Shown in pieces: positions 31,588 through 42,402 of a DNA stretch of 64,000 nucleotides. Made by a program: the position numbers and the translations under genes. The notes beneath the pieces are model-generated. The model saw only the letters and a list, made by a program, of their open reading frames with translations. It was not told the DNA's origin and searched no databases. The stretch spans positions 193,595,948 to 193,659,947 of the forward strand of contig CP136064.1 in NCBI GenBank assembly GCA_032622095.1, in the 5' to 3' direction. This DNA is from Siphonodentalium dalli (taxonomy: Eukaryota > Mollusca > Scaphopoda > Gadilida > Siphonodentaliidae). Each line of letters opens with the position of its first letter. Position 1 is the first letter of the stretch.

Positions 31588-33259
31588 GTAAATTACACCT
31601 GTTACAAGATGTCCCGAGATATTTTCGAGTAAAATGGCAATGGTCTCTTCATTTTTTGTTATTCAAATAAAAATTACCATTACATATATAACACTTATTT
31701 GCAATAATGTACATTATTCTATCATTTTCGTTCATTATAATTGGTTTGTCCTGATTAATAATTTCTGCTATTTCCTTTTCTTCCTCAAATAGAGTTTCTA
31801 TAAATTTCTCTTTTACACCATTTCTAGCCTTGAATAATTGAGTACGTTTGTTATATTTTTCATTGAGACAACAAATGCGTTTTATTCCAAAGCTACTAGG
31901 TAACATTTGTTGATAATTTGTTGATTAAGATGTTTCTTTATCAGGATAACACGTGTCTACAGGTTTATTTATAGTTTCCATATCGGCATACAATATGAAT
32001 GGAATTGGTGCTTGTTTGTGGTATTCGGTAAAGTTCACATATTTTTTCTCCTCTTTTGGAAGTGTTGTGTGTTGAATTCCATGAGTTAGACATTGAGGTT
32101 TGTGTTTCTGAAGTAGATCATCACGAATAAATCCATCTAAACAATATGGACAATAGTATTTTTTTTGTCCACATGATTTATTGAATACATATAGAAATCG
32201 ATTAAGGTCTCTAATACATATATAATGGGATTTTTCACCCTCTTTGATATATAATAAATTGGCATGATGTCTTACTTCACTTTTGTGGCTAACATACAAT
32301 GGGAAAATAGTTTTGTCCTCGTATCCAAAAACATTTACAGAGATATTGTTTTGTGACTCAAATTTTATAACATCTTTGACACTGATTGGGAAATGTAATC
32401 CTGTAAAATTCAACTCTTGTTCATAAGGAATTAGTGTTTGAACTGAACATTTATTTGTGTTACAGGGATACAATGAAACTAATATAGAGTACATAAAACA
32501 TTTGCCATCCATATTCACAACATTTGTTAACGAATTAGTCTGTAATAGCTTTTTGGGTGTTGTTATAAATGAAGATCCTGATAATGGGGTATACTTGGCC
32601 ATATTAACATCCATTTTTATCACAGCATCAATTCGCCATCCACTTCCGAGATGAACAAAATTATCGAATGATTGAAACATTTTGTGAAATGCATCGTCAA
32701 AATAGTCCTCTGAAAATTCATTTATTGCAGTATATCGATATGTGTTACTTCTAAAATGAGAAGTCATTTCTTTTCTCTCATCCTCATTTTCCTTGAAAAG
32801 TCTAATCTCTGTATTGAACCACCATTTAACTCCATGTAATAACAGTGCATCACTAACAACTTTTTTTGCAATGTCATAATTGTTAGCAAAAAACGTTAGA
32901 AATTTTTGTTTCTCTGGCTCATTCTGTGGTCTTATATCGAATACCCATGCACTAGCATGCAATGTTGTTTGAGCAGGTTGATTTGAGGAATTTTGTTTAT
33001 TGTTGTCTGTTCCATCGTTGTCATCGTCAACGTTTTGAATAATATTATCATCAATATTATTTTCCATATTCTGATTGACTTCCATATTTGTGTGTTTATT
33101 TTTTTTATGATTCCGGAGTGTCTGTTTGTTCTTGAATGGTTTTTCACATTCTTCGCATGTGTACCTCGTATCAGTATGAGATAGTTTGTATCGTTTTAAA
33201 TTTGACACGGATGAGAATTGTTTGTGGCATTCTTCACAGGTTGTTGGCATATTGAGTGA

Positions 33260-33370
33260 TCATGTGTTACTGATAAGATTGAAGAAATCTTCAGATATAT
33301 CAGCAAATTGTTGGTCGAAGTATTGTGAATTGTCCAATTCCTGAATAAAGTTTTGCCATGCATCTGTCAT
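33260..33370 (-). CDS. 36-residue ORF before polB
   Basis: MTDAWQNFIQELDNSQYFDQ... then stop, in the same frame as polB and followed nine bases later by its Met. It may be the true polB N-terminus with a stop, or a separate small Polinton ORF. Acidic and soluble in composition. Confidence 0.35.
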   Translation of the reverse strand: MTDAWQNFIQELDNSQYFDQQFADISEDFFNLISNT

Positions 33371-33579
33371 TTTTGATTGTTGAATATGCTTAGTTGTTTT
33401 TATCTTTTTTTAGTTATATTTATATAGATTAGAAGTACCATAAGGTGATTTCACACGATCTATATTAGACTTGTGACATACAAATATACATATCTGACAT
33501 AGTTCTAATATAGAATACAAATATAGGTTATCTCTATAAAAGATTAGACACAGCATATGGTGTTTTCACACAGTATATG

Positions 33580-33850
33580 TATTACATTGAGATATGGCTA
33601 TTCATTTCTTTTTTTTTGCTTTCTACAACGATTTTGAATGAATCCCATTTCCTTTTTGTAACAACTTTGGTCTTATTGTTTTCATTTGATAGCGGTTTAA
33701 TTTCTTCAGTTTGTGTACTGACCTCATTTGTTATTTCTGGTCTACACTCACCTTTCACCTTTTCTATCAATTTTTTTTTTCATTTTCATTTACTGTATCA
33801 AGTAAATTTTTATATTTCTTTTTTGGTATCAGAATCATTTCCTTGGCCAT
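33580..33850 (-). pseudogene. Polinton small basic protein
   Basis: Begins MAKEMILIPKKKYKNLL at 33850; a T9 run near 33771-33779 breaks the frame, after which 33582-33770 continues (EITNEVSTQTEEIKPL..., VTKRKWDSFKIVVESKKKE). Short ORFs starting with a MILIP-like string are common in Polintons between the ATPase and polymerase; function unknown. Confidence 0.5.
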
Positions 33851-33933
33851 TATTAAGATAAGAAATAGACACACCAAGTATATCCTGTATAACTTTCGAA
33901 CAATTTTGAAGTAGATTTTACTTTTTTTAATAC

Positions 33934-34137
33934 TTATATTATTTGTGATAATGTTTCGAATTGTTTTTGATATTTAAAAAATAAATTTAACTGTTTATCT
34001 GTTATAGGAACCGTTCCACTAAGCACGTTGTATATAGCTTCTGTTATTAACTTAATTTCTGGTATTGTTATGTATTTGAGTACTTGTCTTTGCTTCTTTT
34101 TATTGAAATTTTGGAAGATATTGAAAAAAAATTGCAT
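33934..34137 (-). CDS. Polinton small protein (KKKQRQVLKYIT family)
   Basis: 67 residues: a basic start (NKKKQRQVLKYITIPEIKLI) and AIYNVLSGTVPITDKQLNLF. The pattern K..R..L...T..E.....E..YNVL.G..P.....L resembles a small conserved ORF of Polintons and related elements. Position directly after the ATPase supports this. Role unknown. Confidence 0.55.
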   Translation of the reverse strand: MQFFFNIFQNFNKKKQRQVLKYITIPEIKLITEAIYNVLSGTVPITDKQLNLFFKYQKQFETLSQII

Positions 34138-34732
34138 TCTATTTCCATTATTGAGGTGTGTATATTATCAAGTCTTCTCCCGGTAGAATTTGAGACCTTG
34201 CTAGAATTGGTAGAGCTTGTTAGAATGGGGGTGTATATCAATAAGTAAATAACCATAATAAAATAATTTTAGAAGTTGCTTTTTCGTATGCATCTAATAA
34301 AAATATTATTTTTTCTGGAGAAATTTTTCTTGATAGCAAGTTAACCTGTTGCTTGTCCCTAAGAAATTGAAATAAAATTATGTATTGTGAATTCAATGAT
34401 ATAGATCTCATATATTTACCTTTTGGGAATATATTCTGAACTAAAGAGATAACATTTATATCTGACTGCTGACAATTGACTGTGAATAACTGCAGCATGT
34501 CATAATTTTGTATGACTTCTTCCATTAAATCATCTAGAACTATTATTTTGTGAGAATTGTTGACAATGGCCCACTCTTCAATAGTATTTGCAGATGGAAT
34601 TCCTTTATGATATTCAACATCTAGATTTTCATAACTTTTTTGCCATGCAGTGTAACATATCACAACTGATTGAATATTTTGATTGAACATTCCATTTTTG
34701 TTTTCGATAATTCTTTTCACTAAATTTGTTTT

Positions 34733-35945
34733 TGGTCCCCCGACGTTTCCATCGGAGGACTATAGAAATGACCCTCGTCCGTCCGTCCGTGCGTCCGTCC
34801 GTCCGTGCGTCCGAGATTGGGTACCTTCATGGTGTAATCAACTCCTCCTACAGTTTTAAACGTAGAGATTTGAAACTCTGGGATATTGTTCCTAACATGT
34901 TGGTGATTTGCAACATCTTAATAGCTTATCAAAAATATAATTTTTTCCATATTTTTGGGGGGGTTTCGACTTAGAAAATTTGGAACATTTTTGCCTTTTG
35001 GATGAGATTGGGTACCTTCATGGTGTAATCAACTCCTCCTACAGTATTAAATGTAGAGATTTGAAACTCTGGGATATTGTTCCTAACATGTTGATGATTT
35101 GCAACATCTATATAGCTAATAAAAAATATAATTTTTTCCATATTTTCGGGGGGTTTTTGACTTAGAAAATTTGGAACATTTTTGCCTTTTGGATGAGATT
35201 GGGTACCTTCAAGGTGTAATCAACTCCTCCTACAGTTTTAAATGTAGAGATTATAAACTCTGGGATATTGTTCCTAACATGTTGATGATTTGCAACATCT
35301 ATATAGCTGATAAAAAATATCATTTTTTCCATATTTTTGGGGGGTTTTCGACTTAGAAAATTTGGAACATTTTTGCCTTTTGGATGAGATTGGGTACCTT
35401 CATGGTGTAATCAACTCCTCCTACAGTTTTAAATGTAGAGATTTGAAACTCTGGGATATTGTTCCTAACATGTTGGTGATTTGCAACATCTATATAGCTA
35501 ATAATAAATATCATTTTTTCCATGTTTTCGGGGGGTTTTTGACTTAGAAAATTTGGAACATTTTTGCCTTTTGGACGAGATTGGGTACCTTCAAGGTGTA
35601 ATCAACTCCTCCTACAGTTTTAAATGTAGAGATTTGAAACTCTGGGATATTGTTCCTAACATGTTGGTGATTTGCAATATCAATATAGCTAATAAAAAAT
35701 ATCATTTTTTCCATATTTTTGGGGGGTTTTCGACTTAGAAAATGTGGAACATTTTTGCCTTTTGGATGAGATTGGGTACCTTCATGGTGTAATCAACTCC
35801 TCCTACAGTTTTAAATGTAGAGATTTGAAACTCTGGTTTAATTTCTTTAACAAAGCGGCCATAGACATTTAAAAAAAATTCTTTAACAAAGCGGCCATCG
35901 ACTTGCCACGTTGTCGGGGGACACTGTGGTCGGCCGACCTTTTAT
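34733..35945. mobile_element. Helentron-like element with 191 bp tandem repeat core
   Basis: Inserted in a T run of the ATPase gene without a target duplication (T|T insertion is typical of Helentrons). Left tip GGTCCCCCGACGTTTCCATC and right tip GTTGTCGGGGGACACTG contain the inverted GTCCCCCGAC. After a CCGTCCGTCCGTGCG tract come five full 191 bp units and a partial. Non-autonomous Helentrons with tandem-repeat cores (for example the pearl family of oysters) match this architecture. A duplicated CTTTAACAAAGCGGCCAT (35846-35863 and 35881-35898) precedes the right end. Confidence 0.65.
34813..35836. repeat. 191 bp tandem repeat, 5.4 units
   Basis: Units start GAGATTGGGTACCTTCA at 34813, 35004, 35195, 35386, 35577 and 35768 (partial). 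Spacing is exactly 191. Differences between units are few. Each unit has an open 61-codon frame ending at the G6 run, but 191 is not a multiple of three, so the frame changes between units. Confidence 0.95.
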
Positions 35946-36084
35946 TCCACTTTGTGTTGGTCCGCATATTAGAATATTAGATGGTGATATAAATGGTACC
36001 AGAGTCCCTTGTTCGGACTTTTCATATATTTCTATCATACTATCCATCTTGCAACTAATTTGCAAAAAAAAACTACTCCATCCT

Positions 36085-37399
36085 TTATTCAATTATAACG
36101 TCTCTATTTTGAGTTATTTCAAAATAACCTGGAAATTTAGCATATATTATTCATGAAATTGTTTTGGGTAGAGGGGTTCCAAATTGAACATCTAATCGAA
36201 TATTTGCAGACTTGATTAAACTAGTATAATTAGTATTGTCAAAATTAGGTTCAATAGTGAAACAGAACACTAGTAAAATAGAACCCATTTTCAAAATATT
36301 CACGTTCAATACCATTGCTCTTGTTATTCAACCAGTAGGCAGTTACCACTATATTTAAGAAGATGTATATATGGTACTATAGCATTCCCCTTTGTCTTGA
36401 AATCACATTTTATTGGGGAACCATCGACTGGTATACCATCAGCATAAAGAGATATTTGTGTTATATCACAGTTTTGAAAATTATACGGGTTGAATTTATA
36501 TGATCCCGCCATACTTTCACTGGTAACAAATACTATTACAAGTTCATTTGGTCAGTTTGAAATATATTATCCCACACAAAACTTCTTTGTCCTATTGGCA
36601 TAGATGCAATTTTGATATGTTTTGGTGAAAGGATATTTAGCATTTACAGTCTTTAACATTTCATTTTGTGCATAAATTACCCCAGGATTAATTTTTAGAC
36701 GAGCAGATTTGAAAATTACATCTGTGATAACAACTTCATATTCAGGTGAAGCCATTTCGGATAACAAACAAAATGCTGGTTTATTTCTGAAGAGTCTTAT
36801 TTGAACATCTACTTGATTGAGTATATATCTCTGCATTTGGAAAAGATCATGATACAAAGGTCCTTCACGTTCATATGTCTTCCCTTCCTTTATGCAGTCG
36901 TTTATTGATACAAGTCCTGAGTTTCTTCCTGCAAGAGTTACATTATCCATATAACCATGTTTGTCAAGATAAAACATCTGCGACCTTAGTTGGGTATCCT
37001 TGTTCTCTGTATTATAGTCCAGCATTACATCAATATATGATAGAAAGGATTAATATTTGGTATTAAATTTCCTTGAATAAATAAGTCGACTTGACTGAAT
37101 AAGGACTGTAGCATAAGGTTCACTGTGGAAAGTTTGTCCGTGCTTGTAATGTTTTCACCATCAGCTTTTGTTATTTTAATTTTAACATTCAATCTGGAAT
37201 TTTTTAGGTCAATAAAGTCCATTCCTTGATGTCCTGTAATATTGAATTATATCGGAGAATAGCCTGATATCTGTGATATAGGACGATATTCCTGATAATA
37301 AATATTCTCTACACCTGTTTGAGTAGGTGGAATACTGAACAGATTAGCGAGTTGAGGAGGAAGTGTCTCCTTGAAATATTTTTCATTAATCTTTGCCAT
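36085..37399 (-). pseudogene. Polinton major capsid protein (double jelly roll)
   Basis: Starts at 37399 (MAKINEKYFKETL...); LANLFSIPPTQTGVE is the conserved N-terminal signature of Polinton major capsid proteins. It continues through DFIDLKNSRLNVKIKITKAD and LMLQSLFSQVDLFIQGN, then after a frame change (near 37030) SQMFYLDKHGY, RLFRNKPAFCLLSEMA and KTYQNCIYA, then MAGSYKFNPYNFQNCDITQI and the C-terminal FTIEPNFDNTNY. Stops or shifts lie near 37247, 37030, 36550, 36320 and 36160. About 437 codons, in the usual range. Forms the icosahedral shell in intact elements; here it cannot be made. Confidence 0.85.
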
Positions 37400-37423
37400 T
37401 TTTTGTTATTTTGTGAATATATC

Positions 37424-37738
37424 CTAGTATTTTTTAGATATCACTTTTCTCGCTTGCTTCTTGTTTCCTTGAGATTTTCTTTTGTTATGATTTCTCTTTA
37501 TTTTCTTTTTTCTTTTATATTTTTTTTTGTTAGGCATTTTTTCTTCTTCACGGATAATTTCGTCTTTTGCTTTTTCTACGATTTGTTGAGTTGGAGAGAC
37601 TGTTTCAAATTGTAATGTAATTTTAGTATCATTGGTCTTTTTATAGGGAAAATCATTTGCATTTTCATTTTTTTCACTATTTTTTTTATAATATTCCACC
37701 CATACATCTGGATCTGGTATATACAATTGCTTACTCAT
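37424..37738 (-). CDS. Polinton basic core-like protein
   Basis: 104 residues: MSKQLYIPDPDVWVEYYKKN, then an acidic/Gln-rich middle (QFETVSPTQQIVEKAKDEII) and a very basic C-terminus rich in KKK/RK. PDP.VW..YY near the N-terminus is seen in a small ORF conserved in Polintons. The basic tail suggests binding to packaged DNA (inference). Its ATG overlaps the stop of the preceding minor capsid gene (ATGAGTAA arrangement), and the capsid gene follows 24 bases later. Intact. Confidence 0.65.
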   Translation of the reverse strand: MSKQLYIPDPDVWVEYYKKNSEKNENANDFPYKKTNDTKITLQFETVSPTQQIVEKAKDEIIREEEKMPNKKKYKRKKKIKRNHNKRKSQGNKKQARKVISKKY

Positions 37739-38175
37739 TCTTTATATGTAGTGTTATTGCCACTGGTTTTTCCAAAAATATGGCGTATTGATTTGTATCA
37801 TCTGTTATATAAATTTCTATAAAGCTTATTTCATTATATTTTAATGGAAAATAACATAAATTCATTTGGTTTATATTCCATTTAGTTTCCTTCTCATTTA
37901 TAATTCTAGCAATAATAGGTCTTTCTTCAGTAAAAACTATAGAATTTTGAACTATATTTGAATAAATATATGTTTGTTTGATACTGTTTGATCATTAAAT
38001 AACAGATATTTGAAATCGTATATTGCTATTTTTGAATTTTCTCTCAAAATAAATGGTTTTTTGTAAATTTATTGTAAGGTATTGTAAATTGATATGGTTT
38101 GTTTTCTGGGAAATATTTAGTGTATTTATGACTCTGAATATATATAAATATATCTTCACTATTCTGTATTGACAT
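37731..38175 (-). pseudogene. Polinton minor capsid (penton-like) protein
   Basis: Starts at 38175 inside the integrase C-terminus: MSIQNSEDIFIYIQSHKYTK then YFPENKPYQF, which fits the N-terminus of Polinton penton-like proteins (surface-exposed single jelly roll). After a stop near 38043 and frame changes, the C-terminal part reads YIYSNIVQNSIVFTEERPII and ends EIYITDDTNQYAIF...LHIKNE. About 145 codons. The assignment is from overall pattern and position and is less firm than the capsid. Confidence 0.55.
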
Positions 38176-39296
38176 CTTTAATATCTGATGAATTAACCCA
38201 TGAATAAAAAAATTCAGGCCATCCATCCCATTTAACTAGGTATTGAATTTTTCCATTATTTTTTTTATTTTTTATAATTTTTTCTATTATCCACAGTTCA
38301 TCTTCTCCTTTTTCTACCTTTTTCAATTCCGATTGATAGAATATACCTCTAATTGGTTCTCCTTGTATATCTGTTAATTTATAAATAGGAATAGTTTGCT
38401 TGTACCTTTTTTATTTAAAAAATTTCACCACTCCATTGTTGATGATATGCTCTCCTAAATGGGTGTTTAAGAAATTATATTCTAACATTTTCTCCAACAT
38501 TATATATGAATGTAACTGTTTTTATTTTTTTCACATCTTTAATATACATTTGTGCCCATACATTTGCTTGATTTTTTTTTTTAAATTTCGGTTGGAGATA
38601 TATATCCTAATGTTTTATGTGGGGTTGTATTATAACTCTACTAAAGTTTGTAATATTTCAATATATCTATATGTTCTGTTTTTGTAGAAATACTTATACA
38701 TTTTAGTTTTTATAGTTCTGTTTACTCTTTCGGCAACACTCGCCTTACTTCGTTTTCTGTTGTAAAGAATTAAATTTGTTCTTATTAAATAAGTATTTTA
38801 TCAATTGATAGCTAAATTCAGTGCCTTTATCTGCACGGATAGTTTTTTGACGTCTTTGTGTGGTATTGAAAATAATTTGAAGACCTTTTAATACAGATTT
38901 AGCACTTTTATTTTTAATTTGTTGACACCATAGGTATTTTGAAAAAAACATCAATAAGAACAAGAATATATTGATAATCATCATTATATTGTGATAAATT
39001 TTGCATTGAGAGAAGGTCCATATCCCAAAGACTGTCTATTCCTGATACAAGCATCTTGATTCTTCTGAATTTTCTTCTAACTGGTGTCATCAAACTGAGT
39101 CCTGATTATTAAGCCATTGTTGTAAGAATTTCTTTGATATATTTGGTGTATCCTTATGCTGAATAACTTTATACAGTTTATTAGTTCCACTGTATGATGC
39201 AGGATTTGACACATTGTAGTATATTGTTTTTAAGAAATCCTCTTTATCAGTTTCTTCTAAATTCGTTCCAGTATGTGTTGAACTTGTTGACGCCAT
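38160..39296 (-). pseudogene. Polinton retrovirus-type integrase with chromodomain
   Basis: Start MASTSSTHTGTNLEE at 39296. The catalytic triad can be followed across frame changes: WDMDLL (Asp), IRADKGTEF (Asp), SVAERVNRT (Glu). Near the C-terminus (38230-38160) YLVKWDGWPE is the aromatic cage part of a chromodomain, then a T run breaks the frame. Segments in frame: 39090-39296, 38745-38984 and pieces between. Integrates the element with a 6 bp duplication in this family; none was found here because the termini are unknown. Confidence 0.85.
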
Positions 39297-39426
39297 TTCT
39301 GTTTTGGAATATTATATTCAATCCAATCTTTATCTTGAAGGAAAGTCTGTATTGAAATATTATATTCCTGATCGATATTCAGTTTTTAAAATGATTCTAC
39401 AAGTTCTTTCACATCAGTTTCATTAA

Positions 39427-41004
39427 CCCTTTGAACCCGACTGGCCGCAAAAACGGCCAGCCAGAAAACGTTCATACACCCGACTGGCCGCAAAAGCGGC
39501 CAGCAGCATTCAGTGACATCATAAACCTATGTAGCATGTGTATACATGTTATAACCATTGGTATATCCACTTGTATCTATGTAAATGATCCCAGGAAACT
39601 TCAGCAGTGCCATGGGTGCGTGTGTATGAGTTTGTTGCCGACTAGTTGGGGTAGAAAAACAGGCGCATGCACACAGCGCAGAATTCAACAAATGTGCATT
39701 TGAAGCGATTCGGGTAAAGCTCTACATTGTTGCGCGGTTCGCAGGATTGTAGAAAGACACCATTTCGATCACTCTTTTTGGTTTAAATTAGTATTGCATA
39801 CATAATCAGTGTTCTGTCATATGTGAGGAAGGCGCACGCAGTTTCTTATTTGAGTCGATTTGTTTTGCGCATGCGCATAGGATAAAATGATAAATGTATG
39901 GATTTTTGTGAAATGATACAATCGCATCAAGGATCTCCATAGTACACAAATTTGCGTTATACAGCTGCACGTTTTGACATTGCACCAGAGTAGTACTGTG
40001 GGAAGGGGTTGCATGGTCGCAATACCATCTAGTCCGATCTACTTGCGCGTGCACATTACAAACACGTGGTCAAATCGTGCATTATTGAGCAATTATGTAA
40101 AGTTTAAGATTCGTGGCACCATTTGAACATGACCATCACCACGCCCTATAGGTGATGTCTAAAATGGGACGTAATGCCATTGAATGGACAGAGAAGTGGT
40201 GTCATTCGGTCACTTGGGCTATATGCTTAGCAACCATTGATACAGTTAAATACAAACTACATGTAGGTTCAATCTTCTGACCTGATGTATCTCCAGTTTC
40301 ACAATAGGGTATTGACTGCATAGAAAATGCCGTTTCTTAGCGCGGAATTATACGACGCTATAAGCTATAATTGCATTATACTTTCAGTTCCGGGTAGTTG
40401 CTTAGAAACCGTTATAAGGGAGTGATCGTGTGGCAAAGTATACCGTTCTAAAACAAATACACAGTGGCCCATGGGAACACACCTGTAAAATTTCAGACCT
40501 GTAGCACCATTTGAACATAACCATCATCATGTGCATGCCAAGAATGTCTAAATTGTGGCATAATACAATTGGATTCACAGGGCAATGGTGTCATTCGATC
40601 ATTTGGGGTATTTGCTTAGCAACCGTTGCTACCCTTAAATACAAGTTATGATCAGACTTCTGGCCAGATATATCTCAAATTTCACAATAGGGTGTTGACT
40701 GCATCAAAAACGCCATTTCCTGGGGCTGAATTACGACCGTAAAAGCTATAATTGTATTTTACTTTAAATATCGGGTAGATGCCTAGCAACCGTTACCAGG
40801 GAGTGACCACGTGGCAATGTAACCAGATCGTAAAATAATCAGTGGTCCATGGGGAACATACATGTACATCTAAAGTTTCAGAAATGTGACACCACTTGAA
40901 CATAAACAACACTATTCATCTAAACACTGGCCACAATATAAAAAATACCACTGGGAGCCCAGGGTCAGGGTGTCGATCGTTGTGGGGAGCCAGGGTTCAA
41001 AGGG
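39427..41004. mobile_element. TIR element with CCCTTTGAACCC ends (piggyBac-like?)
   Basis: Left end TTAA|CCCTTTGAACCCGACTGGC, right end GCCAGGGTTCAAAGGG|TCTT. Left flank is TTAA, as in piggyBac, but the right flank is not, so superfamily is unsure. Two hairpins CTGGCCGCAAAA(A/G)CGGCCAG stand near the left end (39440-39500). The interior is a 375-380 bp direct repeat in two copies (about 40110-40488 and 40489-40880) plus a remnant, each with CACCATTTGAACATAACCATCA-type start. No transposase. Confidence 0.6.
40110..40900. repeat. Two diverged 380 bp direct repeats
   Basis: Units share CACCATTTGAACAT.ACCATCA, TGGTGTCATTCG, TGCTTAGCAACC, TTTCACAATAGGGT.TTGACTG and GGGAGTGA. Third partial start near 40890 (CACCACTTGAACATAA). 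Internal to the 39427-41004 element. Confidence 0.75.
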
Positions 41005-41211
41005 TCTTCAGATTAAAACAAATTGTTGATCCAGTTGTGCTTGTGTCATATTGTTGAATAAATTTATATTAATTCTGTGGATATTTATATATTTCAGGAT
41101 ATATCATGTGACTGTGAGGATATATCATGTGACTTATAAAGAACCACAACAGATTTGACATATTATTAAAAATAAATAATTATAATATTTAATATAGTAT
41201 TTTTATATTAC

Positions 41212-41404
41212 TGTGAGAGAGAGAGTATCTAACTATAAGGTGTGCGATGTATGCTGTATTAACGTATAAACAGAAGTCACAATACAATGTAACTCGAACG
41301 ACTTCAGTCGTGTGTAAGTACTGTTCTACTGTCCGTGTGTGAATCTTCTACAGAGTACTGAGTGTGGCTCGTCAGTTAGGCCACACATAAACTGGTCCAC
41401 GACA
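41212..41404 (-). repeat. LTR (3' LTR in element orientation)
   Basis: 193 bp, TG...CA ends, AG microsatellite at one end. Differs from the other LTR by a handful of substitutions and AG repeat number. Confidence 0.85.
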
Positions 41405-41466
41405 TCCTCCCGGGGAGGGGAAAATAAGACAAATTACACTGTATATGAATTCAATGTCATCAAGCA

Positions 41467-42366
41467 TCAGTCGCCAGAATCTTCAGAGAAGCAAGTGGGA
41501 TTAGATATACATACGCTGTTTGTCACGATCCAACGGAGACGAACAGTGAACTCACGATAGATACATGTATGATTACATGTTAGTTCGAACATTTGCGGTG
41601 ATTGTTGACAGTACGTATTTTCGAATTCCTGACAACTGTGAATCTCAAAAGTTCCGTTAACGTCCGGCAAAATGTTGTCCTCAAGTACACTTTGACCTTG
41701 AGAGGAGATTTGGTTGTTCAGTAGCACTTTGTTGTAATGGTCGTATGGCATAAAGTTCGCGCGATCTGTCGATGGAATCGTCTCTGTCATTGTCAATATG
41801 TCTGGATCAGGTGGAGCATTGAGTTGGAAGCCAGCGTCAGAATAACTTCTCAGAAACACATGCATAACTGATGGCTTGTGCTCTTCATCTACAGACTCCG
41901 ATCCAATGCGTACAAGCATCTGCTGGTCGGGATATATTAGAGGGGTACAAGAGTAGACTGCATCACATTCATAGCTGCTATAGTGGTTCGAAATCTAACA
42001 TGCATAGTTTACATCTTGCTGTGCAATTTCATCAGCTTTCGGCAATTCCATCACTTGAAAACAATCCGTGAAGTGCGTGTAGGAATCGATTTGCAACTTT
42101 AGATTAGTTAGGACACAGACGATTTCCTTAACTTCTGGTTCTATTTGAGGTAGATCAGCTACATAGCGGACGACGTCGTCTGTAATAAGTTCCAAAATAT
42201 CAACCTGACTTTCAAGTTCTGAGGCGATATGTTGCAGCTCGCTCACGTCGCAATGTGAAGACGACACGTTCTGTTTGATTTCATCTGCGTTCTCCATTAA
42301 GTTCTTGATTTCAGAAAACAGTTCTTGCCACATTCGACGGTGAAATGAGTAGACTCTATAATCCAT
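41467..42366 (-). pseudogene. Gag-like ORFs of the LTR element
   Basis: First ORF 41995-42366 (123 residues, MDYRVYSFHRRMWQELFSEI) begins 35 bases after the primer-binding site and is rich in predicted coiled coil (ELQHIASELESQVDILELI). After a stop, 41467-41919 (150 residues) is open in another frame, with a Cys/His segment near its C-terminus (FELTCNHTCIY). Position suggests a gag remnant or a captured gene; there is no protease, RT or integrase signature. Confidence 0.45.
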
Positions 42367-42402
42367 GTTGAGGTGTTCTGACTATCCGGTTCGAGGGACC
42401 AA

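Larger units (their letters stand above)
25259..33250 (-). pseudogene. Polinton protein-primed DNA polymerase B, split by two insertions
   Basis: N-terminal part (31925-33250) opens with two C2H2 zinc fingers (CEECHKQF..., CEECEKPF...) and reaches the exonuclease site ILYADMET. The next part (31597-31906) and then 28911-30357 hold the rest of the exonuclease, polymerase motif A (DCNALYARAMM), and motif B (FKLLSNSIFG). The last part (25259-25873) has motif C (MTDTDSF) and ends GVDSYAYGHYNIYNA before a stop. All key motifs can be seen, so inactivation is by insertion and frameshift (near 25715, 29820, 28950 and 31915), not by loss of catalytic residues. The encoded enzyme would replicate the element from a terminal protein. 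The zinc-finger N-terminus is a variant seen in some invertebrate Polintons. Confidence 0.85.
34145..36092 (-). pseudogene. Polinton FtsK/HerA-type packaging ATPase, split by insertion
   Basis: N-terminal part 35946-36092 (MDSMIEIYEK..., ending ILICGPTQSG, the Walker A loop). The Lys-Thr of Walker A and the rest of the protein lie beyond the insertion at 34722-34145. This second part includes VVICYTAWQKSYENL and Walker B-like KIIVLDDLMEE, then a frame change near 34255 into LLIDIHPHSNKLY with stops. The family packages DNA into capsids. The reading frame is consistent across the insertion site. Its start overlaps the end of the major capsid gene (36085-36092). Confidence 0.8.
25250..39300 (-). 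mobile_element. Polinton (Maverick) element, degraded and repeatedly interrupted
   Basis: Gene order on the minus strand: integrase, minor capsid (penton-like), basic protein, major capsid protein, packaging ATPase, two small proteins, a 36-residue ORF and protein-primed DNA polymerase B. This set defines Polintons/adinto-like elements, which are transposons with virus-type capsid genes. I found no adenain-type protease. Terminal inverted repeats were not found; limits are the outermost coding ends. Three insertions (25874-28910, 30367-31587 and about 34733-35945) lie inside its genes. Most genes also carry frameshifts or stops, so this is an old, inactive copy. Removing the three insertions leaves about 8.6 kb of coding region. 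Confidence 0.9.

Noticed and set aside
34780-34815. CRISPR-like or telomere-like short repeats (CCGTCCGTCCGTG)
   Set aside because: A plain tetranucleotide microsatellite within the Helentron-like element.
34980-35738. Series of similar 61-codon ORFs (MEHFCLLDEIGYL...) as a repeat protein family
   Set aside because: They come from 191 bp tandem DNA units; 191 is not a multiple of three and each frame ends at the same stop, so no continuous protein results.
37319-37615. Phe-rich plus-strand ORF resembling a membrane protein
   Set aside because: Antisense of the Lys-rich Polinton basic protein and capsid start.
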